A DNA stretch of 64,000 bases, from assembly GCA_963677935.2 (NCBI GenBank), contig CAXXEH010000003.1:2480001-2544000 (forward strand), given 5' to 3'. A model generated the notes under the pieces. That model made no database searches. It was not told the DNA's origin and saw only the letters and a list, made by a program, of their open reading frames with translations. The translations under genes were made by a program, and so were the position numbers. Within the stretch, counting starts at the first letter, position 1; each line of letters starts with the position of its first letter. Below are positions 8,361-18,090 of the stretch, piece by piece. Source of the stretch: JAAFHB01 sp963677935 (GTDB lineage: Bacteria; Bacteroidota; Bacteroidia; Bacteroidales; Prolixibacteraceae).

Positions 8361-8558
8361 ATGAACATGCTCATTTGGCTAAGCCCAATTCTTATTATCT
8401 GGCTTATTATGCTCATTCCATTGATTGACATTCTAAGAAGCTCTTTCCCATCGACAAATGATAAATTGTTATGGATTCTTATTGTTCTATTATTACCAGT
8501 AATAGGAGCAATTCTATATTTTGCAATAGGTCGAAAGCAGAGGATTAAAAATCAATAA
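8361..8558 (+). CDS. cassette 11: PLDc_N-like small membrane protein (copy 2)
   Basis: 65 aa, identical to the protein at 6472-6669. The whole cassette, including leader and attC-like site, is duplicated with only two cassettes between the copies, showing recent copying within the array or repeated capture. Confidence 0.75.
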   Translation: MNMLIWLSPILIIWLIMLIPLIDILRSSFPSTNDKLLWILIVLLLPVIGAILYFAIGRKQRIKNQ

Positions 8559-8577
8559 GAACATGATAAAAATGGCA

Positions 8578-8711
8578 GGCGTTAACAAAAACTATATGTC
8601 AATTGCCGTTTCAGTGCAGATTTGGAAGTTCACAGCCCGCAACAACAGCGGTGGGGTTCGACAGGAAGGTGCCCCGCAGTCGGCAACTGCATATAGTTTC
8701 GAACGTTGTAG
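8578..8711 (+). repeat. attC-like site 11 (family D)
   Basis: R'' GGCGTTAAC pairs with GTTAACGCC at 8039. Core at 8705. Confidence 0.9.
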
Positions 8712-9089
8712 GCAACATTAATTTTGGGTTTCAGTTCTTTGAAGCGTCTGCCATTGATGGACAAGCGGAGTTCGCGAAGTTTTCTTTTTGGCTTTGCATG
8801 GCGCTGAAGAGATCTGCCATTTGGTGAAATTGGCGGTACGCGGATTTTTTCCTTGTTTCTGCTCATCGCGGGAGGACGGATCTTCATTCGAAGGAAAATA
8901 AGTTCCGGTGAAAAGGAAATCTTGAATTGAATGATTCGGCCACAGAAAAATGAAAATGTCGCCAACAACAGCAAAATACCCGCAAGCCGGGGGCGGAAAC
9001 TCGTATTAAATAATATGTTATATTTGAAGTGCAGAAACTCGTTTGAGGTTCAGCGGGTTAAAATCCCTGCCTGCGTGTATTTGCAAACG
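8706..9089 (+). repeat. R-cassette copy 4
   Basis: First of three R-cassettes in tandem (8706-9858). Variant TTTCAGTTCTTT. Confidence 0.9.
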
Positions 9090-9095
9090 TTGTAG
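8961..9095 (+). repeat. attC-like site 12 (family B)
   Basis: R'' GCCAACAAC; core at 9089. Confidence 0.9.
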
Positions 9096-9110
9096 GCAAC
9101 ATTAATTTTG
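9080..9110 (+). promoter_or_regulatory. junction promoter (TTTG-N19-TAATTTTG)
   Basis: Same cross-junction arrangement as at 5103-5133. Confidence 0.45.
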
Positions 9111-9474
9111 GGTTTCGGTTCTTTGAAGCGTCTGCCATTGATGGACAAGCGGAGTTCGCGAAGTTTTCTTTTTGGCTTTGCATGGTGCTGAAGAGATCGG
9201 CCATTTGGTGAAATTGGCGGTACGCGGATTTTTTCCTTGTTTCTGCTCATCGCGGGAGGACGGTTCTTCATTCGAAGGAAAATAAGTTCCGGTGAAAAAG
9301 AAATCATGAATTGAATGTTTAGGCCACAGAAAAATGAAAATGTCGCCAACAACAGCAAAATACCCGCAAGCCGGGGGTCGGAAACTCGTATTAAATAATA
9401 TGTTATATTTGAAGTGCAGAAACTCGTTTGAGGTTCAGCGGGTTAAAATCCCTGCCTGCGTGTATTTGCAAACG
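9090..9474 (+). repeat. R-cassette copy 5
   Basis: Middle of the triple tandem; variant TTTAGGCC. Confidence 0.9.
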
Positions 9475-9480
9475 TTGTAG
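9345..9480 (+). repeat. attC-like site 13 (family B)
   Basis: R'' GCCAACAAC; core at 9474. Confidence 0.9.
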
Positions 9481-9495
9481 GCAACATTAATTTTG
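9465..9495 (+). promoter_or_regulatory. junction promoter (TTTG-N19-TAATTTTG)
   Basis: Same cross-junction arrangement as at 5103-5133. Confidence 0.45.
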
Positions 9496-9858
9496 GGTTT
9501 CGGTTCTTTGATGCGTCTGCCATTGATGGACAAGCGGAGTTCGCGAAGTTTTCTTTTTGGCTTTGCATGGCTATGAAGATATCTGCCGTTTGGTGAAATT
9601 GGCGGTACGCGGATTTTCTCCTTGTTTCTGCTCATCGCGGGAGGACGGATCTTCATTCGAAGGAAAATAAGTTCCGGTGAAAAGGAAATCTTGAATTGAA
9701 TGATTCGGCCACAGAAAAATGAAAATGTCGCCAACAACAGCAAAATACCCGCAAGCCGGGGGCGGAAACTCGTATTAAATAATATGTTATATTTGAAGTG
9801 CAGAAACTCGTTTGAGGTTCAGCGGGTTAAAATCCCTGCCTGCGTGTATTTGCAAACG
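9475..9858 (+). repeat. R-cassette copy 6
   Basis: Subtype with CTATGAAGATATCTGCCG in mid-cassette, shared with copies 8 and 19. Confidence 0.9.
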
Positions 9859-9864
9859 TTAACG
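9730..9864 (+). repeat. attC-like site 14 (family B)
   Basis: R'' GCCAACAAC; core GTT at 9858. Confidence 0.9.
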
Positions 9865-9872
9865 GTAATTCT

Positions 9873-11015
9873 ATGAAGACAATGCGTAATATAACTTTCC
9901 TGCTTCTATTGACCTTTGTTTCTTGCAAACAAATGCCAAAGAATGACTATGAAAAATCAATTATAGGCGAATGGACAATTGTGAATGAAGTAAGTAAAAA
10001 ACAAACAGGCAGCATTCCACTACCGCCTACTCGGAGAGTGTTAAAAAGTGGGTACAACTTTCTACCTGACAACATTTGCGAGAACAAACTTGGTTACTTC
10101 AAGAGAATTGAAGGCAATGAACGCTACGACAGAAAATATCTATTTCTTGGAACGACAACAAAATATAAAATTGACAAGGACAGTTTGAAAATTTACAAAC
10201 TCAACAACAGCACTTGGACATCACAAAAAATTGTCAGCATTACAAAGGACACGTTGACTTTACAAGAGAACAATAGAACTTTTTTAAAATATGCAAAAGC
10301 TAATTATCGGTTTGACGGCAGCGAACATTATGACGAAATAATCATCTCTTCTTCTGGTTGTTATGGCACTTGTCCAATCAACGACATCTCAATAAACAAA
10401 AATGGACAAATAATCTATTTCGGAGACCAATACAATACAGTTAACGGATATTTCAATTCCACAGTAAGCAGCACAGTATTTTCAAAGTTGGAAAACGACT
10501 TCAAAAAAGCAAACATTAAAAAACTGCCAGACAACTATTCTGAAAATTGGACGGATGACGAAACCGTGACTGTAACTTTCGTAAAAGATAACAAAATAGT
10601 TAAAACAATCAGCGACTACGGCAGACAATCTCCAGCAGAATTTTATTGGGCTTATACTTCAGCAAGATACTTGTATCAACAAATTCCTCTTGATACAATT
10701 TCTAATCACCTAAATTATTCACTAATCAAATACACAATGTTTGAGGCAGACGAAAAGATTTGCGAACTTTCTCAATCAGAAGGATTTTATCTTTGGACTT
10801 TGCTTTTGGTTAGCAACGAAACAAATAAAACATTTTCAGGAAAGTATTTTATCGTGAATAATAGGAGCCGAGAAGATAAAAAAGTAAAAACTGACGGTCA
10901 GCTTTTTAGAATAACAGGGAAAGACGGAACAGAAAAAACTTACGATTTAGGTTTTAACTTTATCACAGCAAATAGTCTTGACAAAAAATTTAGACCAAAG
11001 AATAAATATGACTAA
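9873..11015 (+). CDS. cassette 15: lipoprotein with DUF6438-like domain
   Basis: 380 aa. Lipoprotein signal MRNITFLLLLTFVSC (Cys about residue 18; a second ATG at 9882 is an equally good start). Residues about 28-130 look like a lipocalin-type GEWTIVNE domain. Residues about 155-270 contain DEIIISSSGCYGTCP, the hallmark of DUF6438, found in Bacteroidota lipoproteins. Outer-membrane or periplasmic location expected; function unknown. Confidence 0.75.
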   Translation: MKTMRNITFLLLLTFVSCKQMPKNDYEKSIIGEWTIVNEVSKKQTGSIPLPPTRRVLKSGYNFLPDNICENKLGYFKRIEGNERYDRKYLFLGTTTKYKIDKDSLKIYKLNNSTWTSQKIVSITKDTLTLQENNRTFLKYAKANYRFDGSEHYDEIIISSSGCYGTCPINDISINKNGQIIYFGDQYNTVNGYFNSTVSSTVFSKLENDFKKANIKKLPDNYSENWTDDETVTVTFVKDNKIVKTISDYGRQSPAEFYWAYTSARYLYQQIPLDTISNHLNYSLIKYTMFEADEKICELSQSEGFYLWTLLLVSNETNKTFSGKYFIVNNRSREDKKVKTDGQLFRITGKDGTEKTYDLGFNFITANSLDKKFRPKNKYD

Positions 11016-11037
11016 CACGACGCCAAGAAGAAGAACT

Positions 11038-11168
11038 ACCGTTTACTTCAGCTACCCGCAAGTGCGGCAGCAGTGGTTTTCGGTGGGTGTCTTTCCGCTC
11101 AGCTAGTTTTTCGGCTTGACAGGAAATCGCCCGCAATCCGCACCTGCGTGTAGCTTCCTACGTTGTAG
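11038..11168 (+). repeat. attC-like site 15 (family A)
   Basis: R'' ACCGTTTAC differs by one base from the complement of GTTAACGGT at 9858, so AAC is TAC here. Core at 11162. Confidence 0.8.
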
Positions 11169-11547
11169 GCAACATTAATTTTGGGTTTCGGTTCTTTGAA
11201 GCGTCTGCCATTGATGGACAAGCGGAGTTCGCGAAGTTTTCTTTTTGGATTTGCATGGCGCTGAAGAGATCTGCCATTTGGTGAAATTGGTGGTACGCGG
11301 ATTTTTTCCTTGTTTCTGCTCATCGCGGGAGGACGGATCTTCATTCGAAGGAAAATAAGTTCCGGTGAAAAGGAAATCTTGAATTGAATGATTCGGCCAC
11401 AGAAAAATGAAAATGTCGCCAACAACAGCAAAATACCCGCAAGCCGGGAGTCGGAAACTCGTATTAAATAATATGTTATATTTGAAGTGCAGAAACTCGT
11501 TTGAGGTTCAGCGGATTAAAATCCCTGCCTGCGTGTATTTGCAAACG
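11163..11547 (+). repeat. R-cassette copy 7
   Basis: Tandem with copy 8. Variant TTTGGATTTGCATGG. Confidence 0.9.
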
Positions 11548-11553
11548 TTGTAG
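11418..11553 (+). repeat. attC-like site 16 (family B)
   Basis: R'' GCCAACAAC; core at 11547. Confidence 0.9.
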
Positions 11554-11568
11554 GCAACATTAATTTTG
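11538..11568 (+). promoter_or_regulatory. junction promoter (TTTG-N19-TAATTTTG)
   Basis: Same cross-junction arrangement as at 5103-5133. Confidence 0.45.
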
Positions 11569-11939
11569 GGTTTCGGTTCTTTGATGCGTCTGCCATTGAT
11601 GGACAAGCGGAGTTCGCGAAGTTTTCTTTTTGGCTTTGCATGGCTATGAAGATATCTGCCGTTTGGTGAAATTGGCGGTACGCGATACGCGAATTTTCTC
11701 CTTGTTTCTGCTCATCGCGGGAGGACGGATCTTCATTCGAAGGAAAATAAGTTCCGGTGAAAAAAAAATCATGAATTGAATGTTTAGGCCACAGAAAAAT
11801 GAAAATGTCGCCAACAACAGCAAAATACCCGCAAGCCGGGAGTCGGAAACTCGTATTAAATAATATGTTATATTTGAAGTACAGAAACTCGTTTGAGGTT
11901 CAGCGGATTAAAATCCCTGCCTGCGTGTATTTGCAAACG
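11548..11939 (+). repeat. R-cassette copy 8 (7-bp insertion)
   Basis: Contains GCGGTACGCGATACGCG, a 7-bp duplication that breaks the antisense frame. Practically the same variant as copy 19. Confidence 0.9.
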
Positions 11940-11945
11940 TTAGCG
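11810..11945 (+). repeat. attC-like site 17 (family B)
   Basis: R'' GCCAACAAC; core GTT at 11939. Confidence 0.9.
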
Positions 11946-11998
11946 GTAAGCGTAGAAAGACCGACACCAAAATTGACACCATAAATAAATTGACAATA

Positions 11999-12463
11999 AT
12001 GAAGCGAACAATCTTAATAACTTTGACACTTGCAACAACCTTTTTTCTTGGTTTCGCATTTAATTCAGTAACAACAATTAATAAAGACAATAAAATGAAA
12101 AAAGTAACTGGAATTGGGGGCGTTTTCTTTAAATGCAAAGACCCAAAAGCAGCAACAGAATGGTATCAAAAACACCTTGGACTTGACACTAATCCATATG
12201 GGGCAACATTTGAATGGTATGAAAGTCCAGACAGCACAAAGAAGGCTCAAACGCAGTGGACACCTTTTGCACAAGACTCAAAATACTTTGACAAGGATTA
12301 TATGATAAACTACCGAGTGGAAAACTTGGAAGCACTTGTTGAAGAGTTGAAAAAAGAAGGAGTAACAATAGTGGACAAAATTGAAACATTTGACTACGGA
12401 AAATTTGTACATATTCTTGACGGAGAAGGAAACAAAGTTCAATTATGGGAACCTATTGACTAA
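11999..12463 (+). CDS. cassette 18: VOC (glyoxalase/bleomycin-resistance) family protein
   Basis: 154 aa from the ATG at 11999. N-terminal hydrophobic segment MKRTILITLTLATTFFLGFAF, then a VOC domain: MKKVTGIGGVFFKCKDPKAATEWYQKHLGL, ...YRVENLEALVEELKKEGV, ...FVHILDGEGNKVQLWEP. The final Glu of VQLWEP is a typical metal ligand. An internal ATG at 12094 would give a cytosolic 123-aa version with a complete VOC fold. Substrate unknown; in arrays such genes often give antibiotic or electrophile resistance. Confidence 0.85.
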   Translation: MKRTILITLTLATTFFLGFAFNSVTTINKDNKMKKVTGIGGVFFKCKDPKAATEWYQKHLGLDTNPYGATFEWYESPDSTKKAQTQWTPFAQDSKYFDKDYMINYRVENLEALVEELKKEGVTIVDKIETFDYGKFVHILDGEGNKVQLWEPID

Positions 12464-12510
12464 TAGTAAGTAAAGTTTGAATTAAAAAAAGCGACAGAAT
12501 AGAACGCCTA

Positions 12511-12642
12511 ACCGCTAACTTCAGCTACCCGTCAAGTTCGGCAGCAGTGGTTTTCGGTGTGCATCTTTCCGCTCGGGCAGTTTTTCGGCTTGACAGGAAA
12601 TCGCCCGCAGTCCGCCCCTGCGTGTAGCTTCCTACGTTGGCG
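12511..12642 (+). repeat. attC-like site 18 (family A)
   Basis: R'' ACCGCTAAC pairs with GTTAGCGGT at 11939. Core at 12636. Confidence 0.9.
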
Positions 12643-12673
12643 GTAATACAAACAGACACTTAAATCAACATAT

Positions 12674-14554
12674 ATGGACTTAGAAATACTTAGATTACAT
12701 GAAAGATTAGAAATAGCTTTAGACTTAGGGGAAAGTCACTACAGAGAATTTAAAAGTGGACAACAAGGGCCTCCAGACAAAAAAACTAATCGGGACACAA
12801 AAGATGTTTGTAATGACATTGCTAGAACATTAGTGGCTTTTGCAAATGCAGACGGAGGAGAACTATTAGTTGGAGTTGAAGACAATGGAACTGTAACGGG
12901 ACTGAACTACTCTCCAGACAGGATAGATTTACTTCTAAATGCTCCCAAAAATAATGTTCATAAAGATACTCCCTTACCTGCATATAAATCTAAGATAACA
13001 GAATTTAATGGTAAAACTATTCTATATTTTTCAATCCCCAAGGGGAACGATTTTGTTTACTTAACATCTGATGGCAGATGTATCCAAAGAAAGGATTTAG
13101 AATCAGTTCCTATTTCAGCTGAAGAAATAATATTCACAAGAGAAGAAACCATTTCAAGAGAATATGATAGACAATTTATAGACAATGCTGACATGGGTGA
13201 TATTGATGTTGAATTAATTACACAAATTACAAATCAACTTTCAATTAAAATATCTCCAGAGAAATTTCTTCAACACATTGACATTGCTGAGTTTGATGGA
13301 AATAAGCTAAAACTTAAACGAGCTGCACTTTTACTCTTCGCAAAAAAACCAAGCAAATGGCATCCTCGATTACAGGTTAGGATAATAAAAGTTGCCGATA
13401 CCATCCTAAAAAGTGGAGAAGAATTTAATGTTGTTTTTGATGAAGAAATCACTGATAATATTGTAAAGCTTATTGAATCAAGTTGGGAAATAATTAGACC
13501 TCACTTGACTGAGACTAAATTCTCAAAACAAGCACTATTTAAAACCCAAATTATTTACCCAGAAATGGCTTGTAGAGAAGCATTAATTAATGCAATTGCA
13601 CATAGAGATTACAGTATCGAAGGCCGAGGAATTGAAGTTTATGTATTTAGCGACAGACTTGAAATTCAAAGTCCTGGTGAATTGCTGTCTGCAATAAAAG
13701 TAGCTGACCTAGAAAGCTTAAAAGGTGTTCATCAATCTCGTAATTCAAATATAGCTAAAGCTTTAAGAGAAATAGGTTATATGAGAGAACTTGGAGAAGG
13801 AATTCGCAGGATCTTTGAATTGATGAAAAATAATGATTTAGAAGCCCCCCATATTGAATCAAAAAGTAAATCATTTAAAGTATCATTATCTCAAAAACAT
13901 ATATTTACTAAAGAAGAAAAACTTTGGTTAGATAACTTTGAGCAACTCAACTTAACAAGAGAGCAGAAAACCGTTGTAAGACTTGGCACAAATGGGCAAT
14001 TATTTTCAACTGACGAAATATGGGAAGCAGTTGGTATTGTAGACACTGACAAGTATAGGCAATTACTCGAATCTTTAAGACAATTGGGAATATTGCGTCG
14101 TACCATCGAAAGAGTAAAAGCAAAAAATATTGCATGGAAAAATCACACAAGCAAAAAAGAGATAAAACAATTTGAAATAATTGTACCGAAGTCATTTAAT
14201 ACACCGCAACACCCGAAACGAAATACTCCCGAAAAAATTAGTTCTCCTAGTAAAACAGCTCAAATTAAAGATGTGCCCGTTTCAACAGAACTTGATAAAT
14301 CTTCATATTCAAAAGTATATGTAACTAATATACCATACGACACAAACGAACAGGAACTATCTGAATTTTTCTCTCAATTTGGAGAGGTCGTATCTGTTAA
14401 AATACCAAAGCATTATCGTTCGAAATTTATAAGAGGTTTTGCCTATGTTGAGTTTGATAGTTTAACGGATGCTGAAAATGCTGTAAGCAATTCTTCAAAA
14501 TGCGTTTTAAAAGACAGAAAAATATTTATTCAACATTCTACTTTTAATCGTTGA
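12674..14554 (+). CDS. cassette 19: AlbA/Schlafen-like, HATPase_c_4 and RRM fusion protein
   Basis: 626 aa, cytosolic. Residues about 17-130 form an AlbA_2 (Schlafen-like) domain: SHYREFKSG, ARTLVAFANADGGELLVGVEDNG and the RKDLE segment. Residues about 295-390 match the HATPase_c_4 / RecG-like C-terminal domain: MACREALINAIAHRDYS, RLEIQSPGEL, YMRELGEGIRRIFELM. A winged-helix-like region follows. Residues about 543-622 are an RNA-recognition motif with RNP2 (VYVTNI) and RNP1 (RGFAYVEF). The first two domains are the usual 'putative DNA-binding / transcriptional regulator' pair; the RRM addition is unusual and suggests RNA targeting. A defence role is possible but not shown. Confidence 0.85.
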   Translation: MDLEILRLHERLEIALDLGESHYREFKSGQQGPPDKKTNRDTKDVCNDIARTLVAFANADGGELLVGVEDNGTVTGLNYSPDRIDLLLNAPKNNVHKDTPLPAYKSKITEFNGKTILYFSIPKGNDFVYLTSDGRCIQRKDLESVPISAEEIIFTREETISREYDRQFIDNADMGDIDVELITQITNQLSIKISPEKFLQHIDIAEFDGNKLKLKRAALLLFAKKPSKWHPRLQVRIIKVADTILKSGEEFNVVFDEEITDNIVKLIESSWEIIRPHLTETKFSKQALFKTQIIYPEMACREALINAIAHRDYSIEGRGIEVYVFSDRLEIQSPGELLSAIKVADLESLKGVHQSRNSNIAKALREIGYMRELGEGIRRIFELMKNNDLEAPHIESKSKSFKVSLSQKHIFTKEEKLWLDNFEQLNLTREQKTVVRLGTNGQLFSTDEIWEAVGIVDTDKYRQLLESLRQLGILRRTIERVKAKNIAWKNHTSKKEIKQFEIIVPKSFNTPQHPKRNTPEKISSPSKTAQIKDVPVSTELDKSSYSKVYVTNIPYDTNEQELSEFFSQFGEVVSVKIPKHYRSKFIRGFAYVEFDSLTDAENAVSNSSKCVLKDRKIFIQHSTFNR

Positions 14555-14566
14555 AAATGAAGTACT

Positions 14567-14698
14567 ACCGCCAACTTCAGCTACCCGTCAAGTGCGGCAG
14601 CAGTGGTTTTCGGTGGGTATCTTTCCGCTCAGGCTGCTTTTCGGCTTGACAGGAAATCGCCCGCAATCCGCACCTGCGTGTAGCTTCCTACGTTAGCA
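14567..14698 (+). repeat. attC-like site 19 (family A)
   Basis: R'' ACCGCCAAC is the exact complement of GTTGGCGGT at 12636. Core at 14692. Confidence 0.95.
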
Positions 14699-14751
14699 GC
14701 AAGCGTAATTGCACCACTTGCATTGACAATCTCATTGAGTAAACTTAAACT

Positions 14752-15975
14752 ATGAATGATAAAACCATTAAGACTCTAACCTTAACCTTACTAAGCTTTG
14801 TCGGAGTTATATTAGTTTATTTTCTTATCTCGACTGCAATAGACGGATATTGGATATGGAGAAAGGGTGATATAGACTTTGCTGTTACTGGTCAATTTGG
14901 CGATTTTGTTGGAGGTTTTTTAGGAACAATAATTAATGGAGCCGTATTCTATTTTTTGTACTTAACACTTAATGAACAAAGAAAATCAAACTTAAGACAA
15001 GGCTTTGAAACTAAGCTATATGACTTAATCCGTTTACATAGAGAGAATATTAATGAACTTAGTTACACTAAATTTTACAGGAATAAATTAGAGACATCAA
15101 GTTCAAGAAAAGTATTTAGAGTGATTGTTCAAGAATTTATTGAATGTTTTCCCGAGATCAAACATTTTACCAAAATGTATTCTCAATTAGAAATATTACA
15201 ACCTGCTTATAGAATTGAACTTGAGAAAATCCGTAAAAGAAATAAATGTAATGATACAGTTGAAGGTCTAGCTTTAATAGATATTGCATTCTGCTTTTTC
15301 TATTTTGGTGTATCGAAAGAAAGTGAAACTATATTATTGCATAAGTTTTATAACAGATATAACAAGGAATTTACCAATCGATTGAAAGTATTCTTGCAAC
15401 TTAAACCCAAAGAGGAAATTAAAGATTTATTTAGTGCATGGAAAAATTTTAAAGAGAAAAGTATAAAAGACAAATTAGTGATATTTGAAGAGTTGTACCC
15501 AAATGCAGGAAAATCAAATTTACCCACAAATTGCAATAAAAATAATTTGTACTCAAACCTTAATGTAGATAAGTATTATGGAGGCCACCAACATCGTCTA
15601 GGTCATTATTTTAGACACTTATTTCAATCATACAAATTTATTTCACTACAAGAATTTTTAAAACCAGAAGAAAAATATTTCTATGGCAAAACGCTTAGAG
15701 CTCAACTTTCTACATATGAACAATTTTTATTATTTTTTAATAGTCTTTCGTCACTTGGAATGAAATGGGAGTATGCAATTGACAAGAATGATATTAAAGA
15801 AAATGACAACATAGTAGATTTTAAGCTTATAACGAGATACAACATAGTTAAAAATCTTCCAGGAAGTCAGTATTATGACTTCACATATAGAAAATATTAT
15901 CCAAGTGTAAAATTTGAATATTTTGATGACATAACATACTCAAGAAGGATTTCAAACAAACAAAACACATTATAA
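14752..15975 (+). CDS. cassette 20: putative phage abortive infection protein (AbiC-like)
   Basis: 407 aa. Two N-terminal membrane helices (LTLLSFVGVILVYFLIS; GQFGDFVGGFLGTIINGAVFYFLYLTL) followed by NEQRKSNLRQGFETKLYDLIRLHRENINEL, the signature of the putAbiC family (putative phage abortive infection protein). The typical YFRHLFQSYKFI segment lies at about residues 286-297. It is expected to sit in the inner membrane with a cytosolic C-terminal domain and to cause growth arrest on infection. Assignment is by family pattern. Confidence 0.8.
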   Translation: MNDKTIKTLTLTLLSFVGVILVYFLISTAIDGYWIWRKGDIDFAVTGQFGDFVGGFLGTIINGAVFYFLYLTLNEQRKSNLRQGFETKLYDLIRLHRENINELSYTKFYRNKLETSSSRKVFRVIVQEFIECFPEIKHFTKMYSQLEILQPAYRIELEKIRKRNKCNDTVEGLALIDIAFCFFYFGVSKESETILLHKFYNRYNKEFTNRLKVFLQLKPKEEIKDLFSAWKNFKEKSIKDKLVIFEELYPNAGKSNLPTNCNKNNLYSNLNVDKYYGGHQHRLGHYFRHLFQSYKFISLQEFLKPEEKYFYGKTLRAQLSTYEQFLLFFNSLSSLGMKWEYAIDKNDIKENDNIVDFKLITRYNIVKNLPGSQYYDFTYRKYYPSVKFEYFDDITYSRRISNKQNTL

Positions 15976-16010
15976 ATGAGGCACATATGCTACATGATTA
16001 ACCAACGCCA

Positions 16011-16142
16011 GCTGCTAACTTCAGCTACCCGTCAAGTGCGGCAGCAGTGGTTTTCGGTGGGCATCTTTCCGCTCAGGCTGCTTTTCGGCTTGACAGGAAA
16101 TCGCCCGCAGTCCGCACCTGCGTGTAGCTTCCTACGTTATGG
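16011..16142 (+). repeat. attC-like site 20 (family A)
   Basis: R'' GCTGCTAAC pairs with GTTAGCAGC at 14692. Core at 16136. Confidence 0.95.
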
Positions 16143-16206
16143 GTAAGTTAAAAAGCAACTTATAAGGGAGGTAACTCGTCTTTAAGAAAATAAAACCACT
16201 TGAATT

Positions 16207-16983
16207 ATGAAAACAAAAAGAATTTTACTTGGACTTTTCAGCTTGATCTTTATAATTACATCAAGTTGTAAAAATGAAAATGAAACTATTGATAGTATTA
16301 CAAATCCCAAAAATGCAAAACTGAAACGTATTCTGGGTTATTCATCTGTACATTCTGATAAACCCAACAACATTGTGGAAGAATATGAATACGATGAAAA
16401 GAATAGAGTTAGTAAAGTTTCTTCACCTGCATATCAAGATGGTAAAATTGTGGGAATAATAAAATATGATTTGTACGAATATAATTCGAAAGAACAATTA
16501 GAAAAAATTACAAGTTATAATGCAAATACTAATTCTGCGACAGGTTTTATCAATTTGATTAATTACAACTTCACTTATTCAAACGACGGCAAAAAAGAAA
16601 AACAATATATTGAATATCCGCAAATAGGTTCATTTGAATATTTACTATACAAATACAGCAACGACAGATTGGTGAAAATCGAAAAATATGGGAATACCAA
16701 CCAATTAGAAAGTTATGTGATGAACGAATATGATAATTCAGGTAACTTAGTTAAAGAGACTTCTTATGGGAAAGATGATCAACAATATTCATATACTCAC
16801 CATTTATATGAAAACGGACAAATTGTACAATCGGATGTTTTTGCTGGAAAGAATATACACATTAGAGAAATATTTAGAACCTATGATGAGAACAATAACT
16901 TAATAATTCTTGAATCAAATGAGTTATCATTGGTTAGTTCAAGTGTTAGTTATGTTTTGAAATATGAATATTTTGAAGAATAA
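16207..16983 (+). CDS. cassette 21: lipoprotein with YD/RHS-like repeats
   Basis: 258 aa. Lipoprotein signal MKTKRILLGLFSLIFIITSSC. Repeated segments of the form YEYDEKNRVSKVS, YEYNSKEQLEKITSY, YKYSNDRLVKIEKY, NEYDNSGNLVKETSY resemble YD/RHS beta-repeats and MORN-like Bacteroidota proteins. Probably surface or periplasmic. Function unknown. Confidence 0.75.
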   Translation: MKTKRILLGLFSLIFIITSSCKNENETIDSITNPKNAKLKRILGYSSVHSDKPNNIVEEYEYDEKNRVSKVSSPAYQDGKIVGIIKYDLYEYNSKEQLEKITSYNANTNSATGFINLINYNFTYSNDGKKEKQYIEYPQIGSFEYLLYKYSNDRLVKIEKYGNTNQLESYVMNEYDNSGNLVKETSYGKDDQQYSYTHHLYENGQIVQSDVFAGKNIHIREIFRTYDENNNLIILESNELSLVSSSVSYVLKYEYFEE

Positions 16984-16986
16984 CCT

Positions 16987-17118
16987 ACCCATAACTTCAG
17001 CTACCCGTCAAGTGCGGCAACAGTGGTTTTCGGTGGGCATCTTTCCGCTCAGGCTGCTTTTCGGCTTGACAGGAAATCGCCCGCAGTCCGCACCTGCGTG
17101 TAGCTTCCTACGTTATTG
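16987..17118 (+). repeat. attC-like site 21 (family A)
   Basis: R'' ACCCATAAC pairs with GTTATGGGT at 16136. Core at 17112. Confidence 0.95.
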
Positions 17119-17124
17119 CCAACC

Positions 17125-18090
17125 TTAAAAGACCTCGCAACTTTCGACGCATCCGTTGCTGAGATCGAGTTCGTAGAGATCGTATAATGAAAGTTGTTTG
17201 TATTCTGGTTTGTATTTGCTTTCATCAACGGCAGGATCAAACGGCAATTTTGCCATTTCAATAATTTCGTAAATTGATTTGTTCTGCCTAAAGCAATTTA
17301 TAGGCGGTTTCATCAAAGGATTGTGCTTTTTGGTGTCAGGTATAAAGTCGCTGTATTTTCGTTCCATTTCAGCCCACCAAATCACAGTTTCGGGGGTTTC
17401 GTTAACTATTGTCATTAACTTTCTAAATGATTTTTTAAAGCATAAATCACAGTTTCCTTCGTAGGTTTTCAATTCAAGATCAAAAGGCTGTTTGCTCCAA
17501 AAATTATTAATATCATTTCTGGTCGTTTCAATATGGGAAACAAGCGGATAAATGAAGCGTTGTTTTTTGTGATCTGGCGCAACTCTATCAATCTCATCAA
17601 TCCTTATTCCAATTGCCATAAAATAATGCTTCCATCCAATTGATCTGGCATAAGCCTGTATTGTGTACTTTTTCAACTCTCTGGTACAATGTGGGCTTTT
17701 AACCGATGGCATTCCGTGTTTTGCTATCATTGCCTCAAATGGTTCACCGTTTCGGCTTGCTGTTTTATAGTCAACTATTCTGGCTCTAACTCCTTTTCTG
17801 TTTTCGGGGTTGGTAATTGCTTCAACCCAAATACAATTAAATCCAAAATATTTATCGCACTTTTCAACAAAATCGAGCGTTTCCTCTCTCTCTTTCCCAG
17901 TGTTTGCATAAACAACCAAAAATTCATATTCGTTGCTTAAATTGTCGAGTATCCATTTAGTCATAAATGCAGACGTTCGACCTCCTGAAAATGAGATTAA
18001 CAGCTTCGATTTGACAAAAGGCTGGGCAATAACTTCGGCTATCCGCAAGTCTGGCAGCGGTGCGTTATTCAAGTTCATCTTTTCGTTCAT
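17125..18090 (-). CDS. cassette 22: PP-loop / PAPS-reductase-family protein (copy 2)
   Basis: 321 aa, identical in protein sequence to 2654-3619 (offset 14471). The whole cassette is duplicated, antisense gene and embedded attC-like site included, but the flanking cassettes differ: here the next cassette is an R-cassette, there the small acidic gene. The cassette therefore moved or was copied as a unit between GTT cores. Confidence 0.85.
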   Translation of the reverse strand: MNEKMNLNNAPLPDLRIAEVIAQPFVKSKLLISFSGGRTSAFMTKWILDNLSNEYEFLVVYANTGKEREETLDFVEKCDKYFGFNCIWVEAITNPENRKGVRARIVDYKTASRNGEPFEAMIAKHGMPSVKSPHCTRELKKYTIQAYARSIGWKHYFMAIGIRIDEIDRVAPDHKKQRFIYPLVSHIETTRNDINNFWSKQPFDLELKTYEGNCDLCFKKSFRKLMTIVNETPETVIWWAEMERKYSDFIPDTKKHNPLMKPPINCFRQNKSIYEIIEMAKLPFDPAVDESKYKPEYKQLSLYDLYELDLSNGCVESCEVF

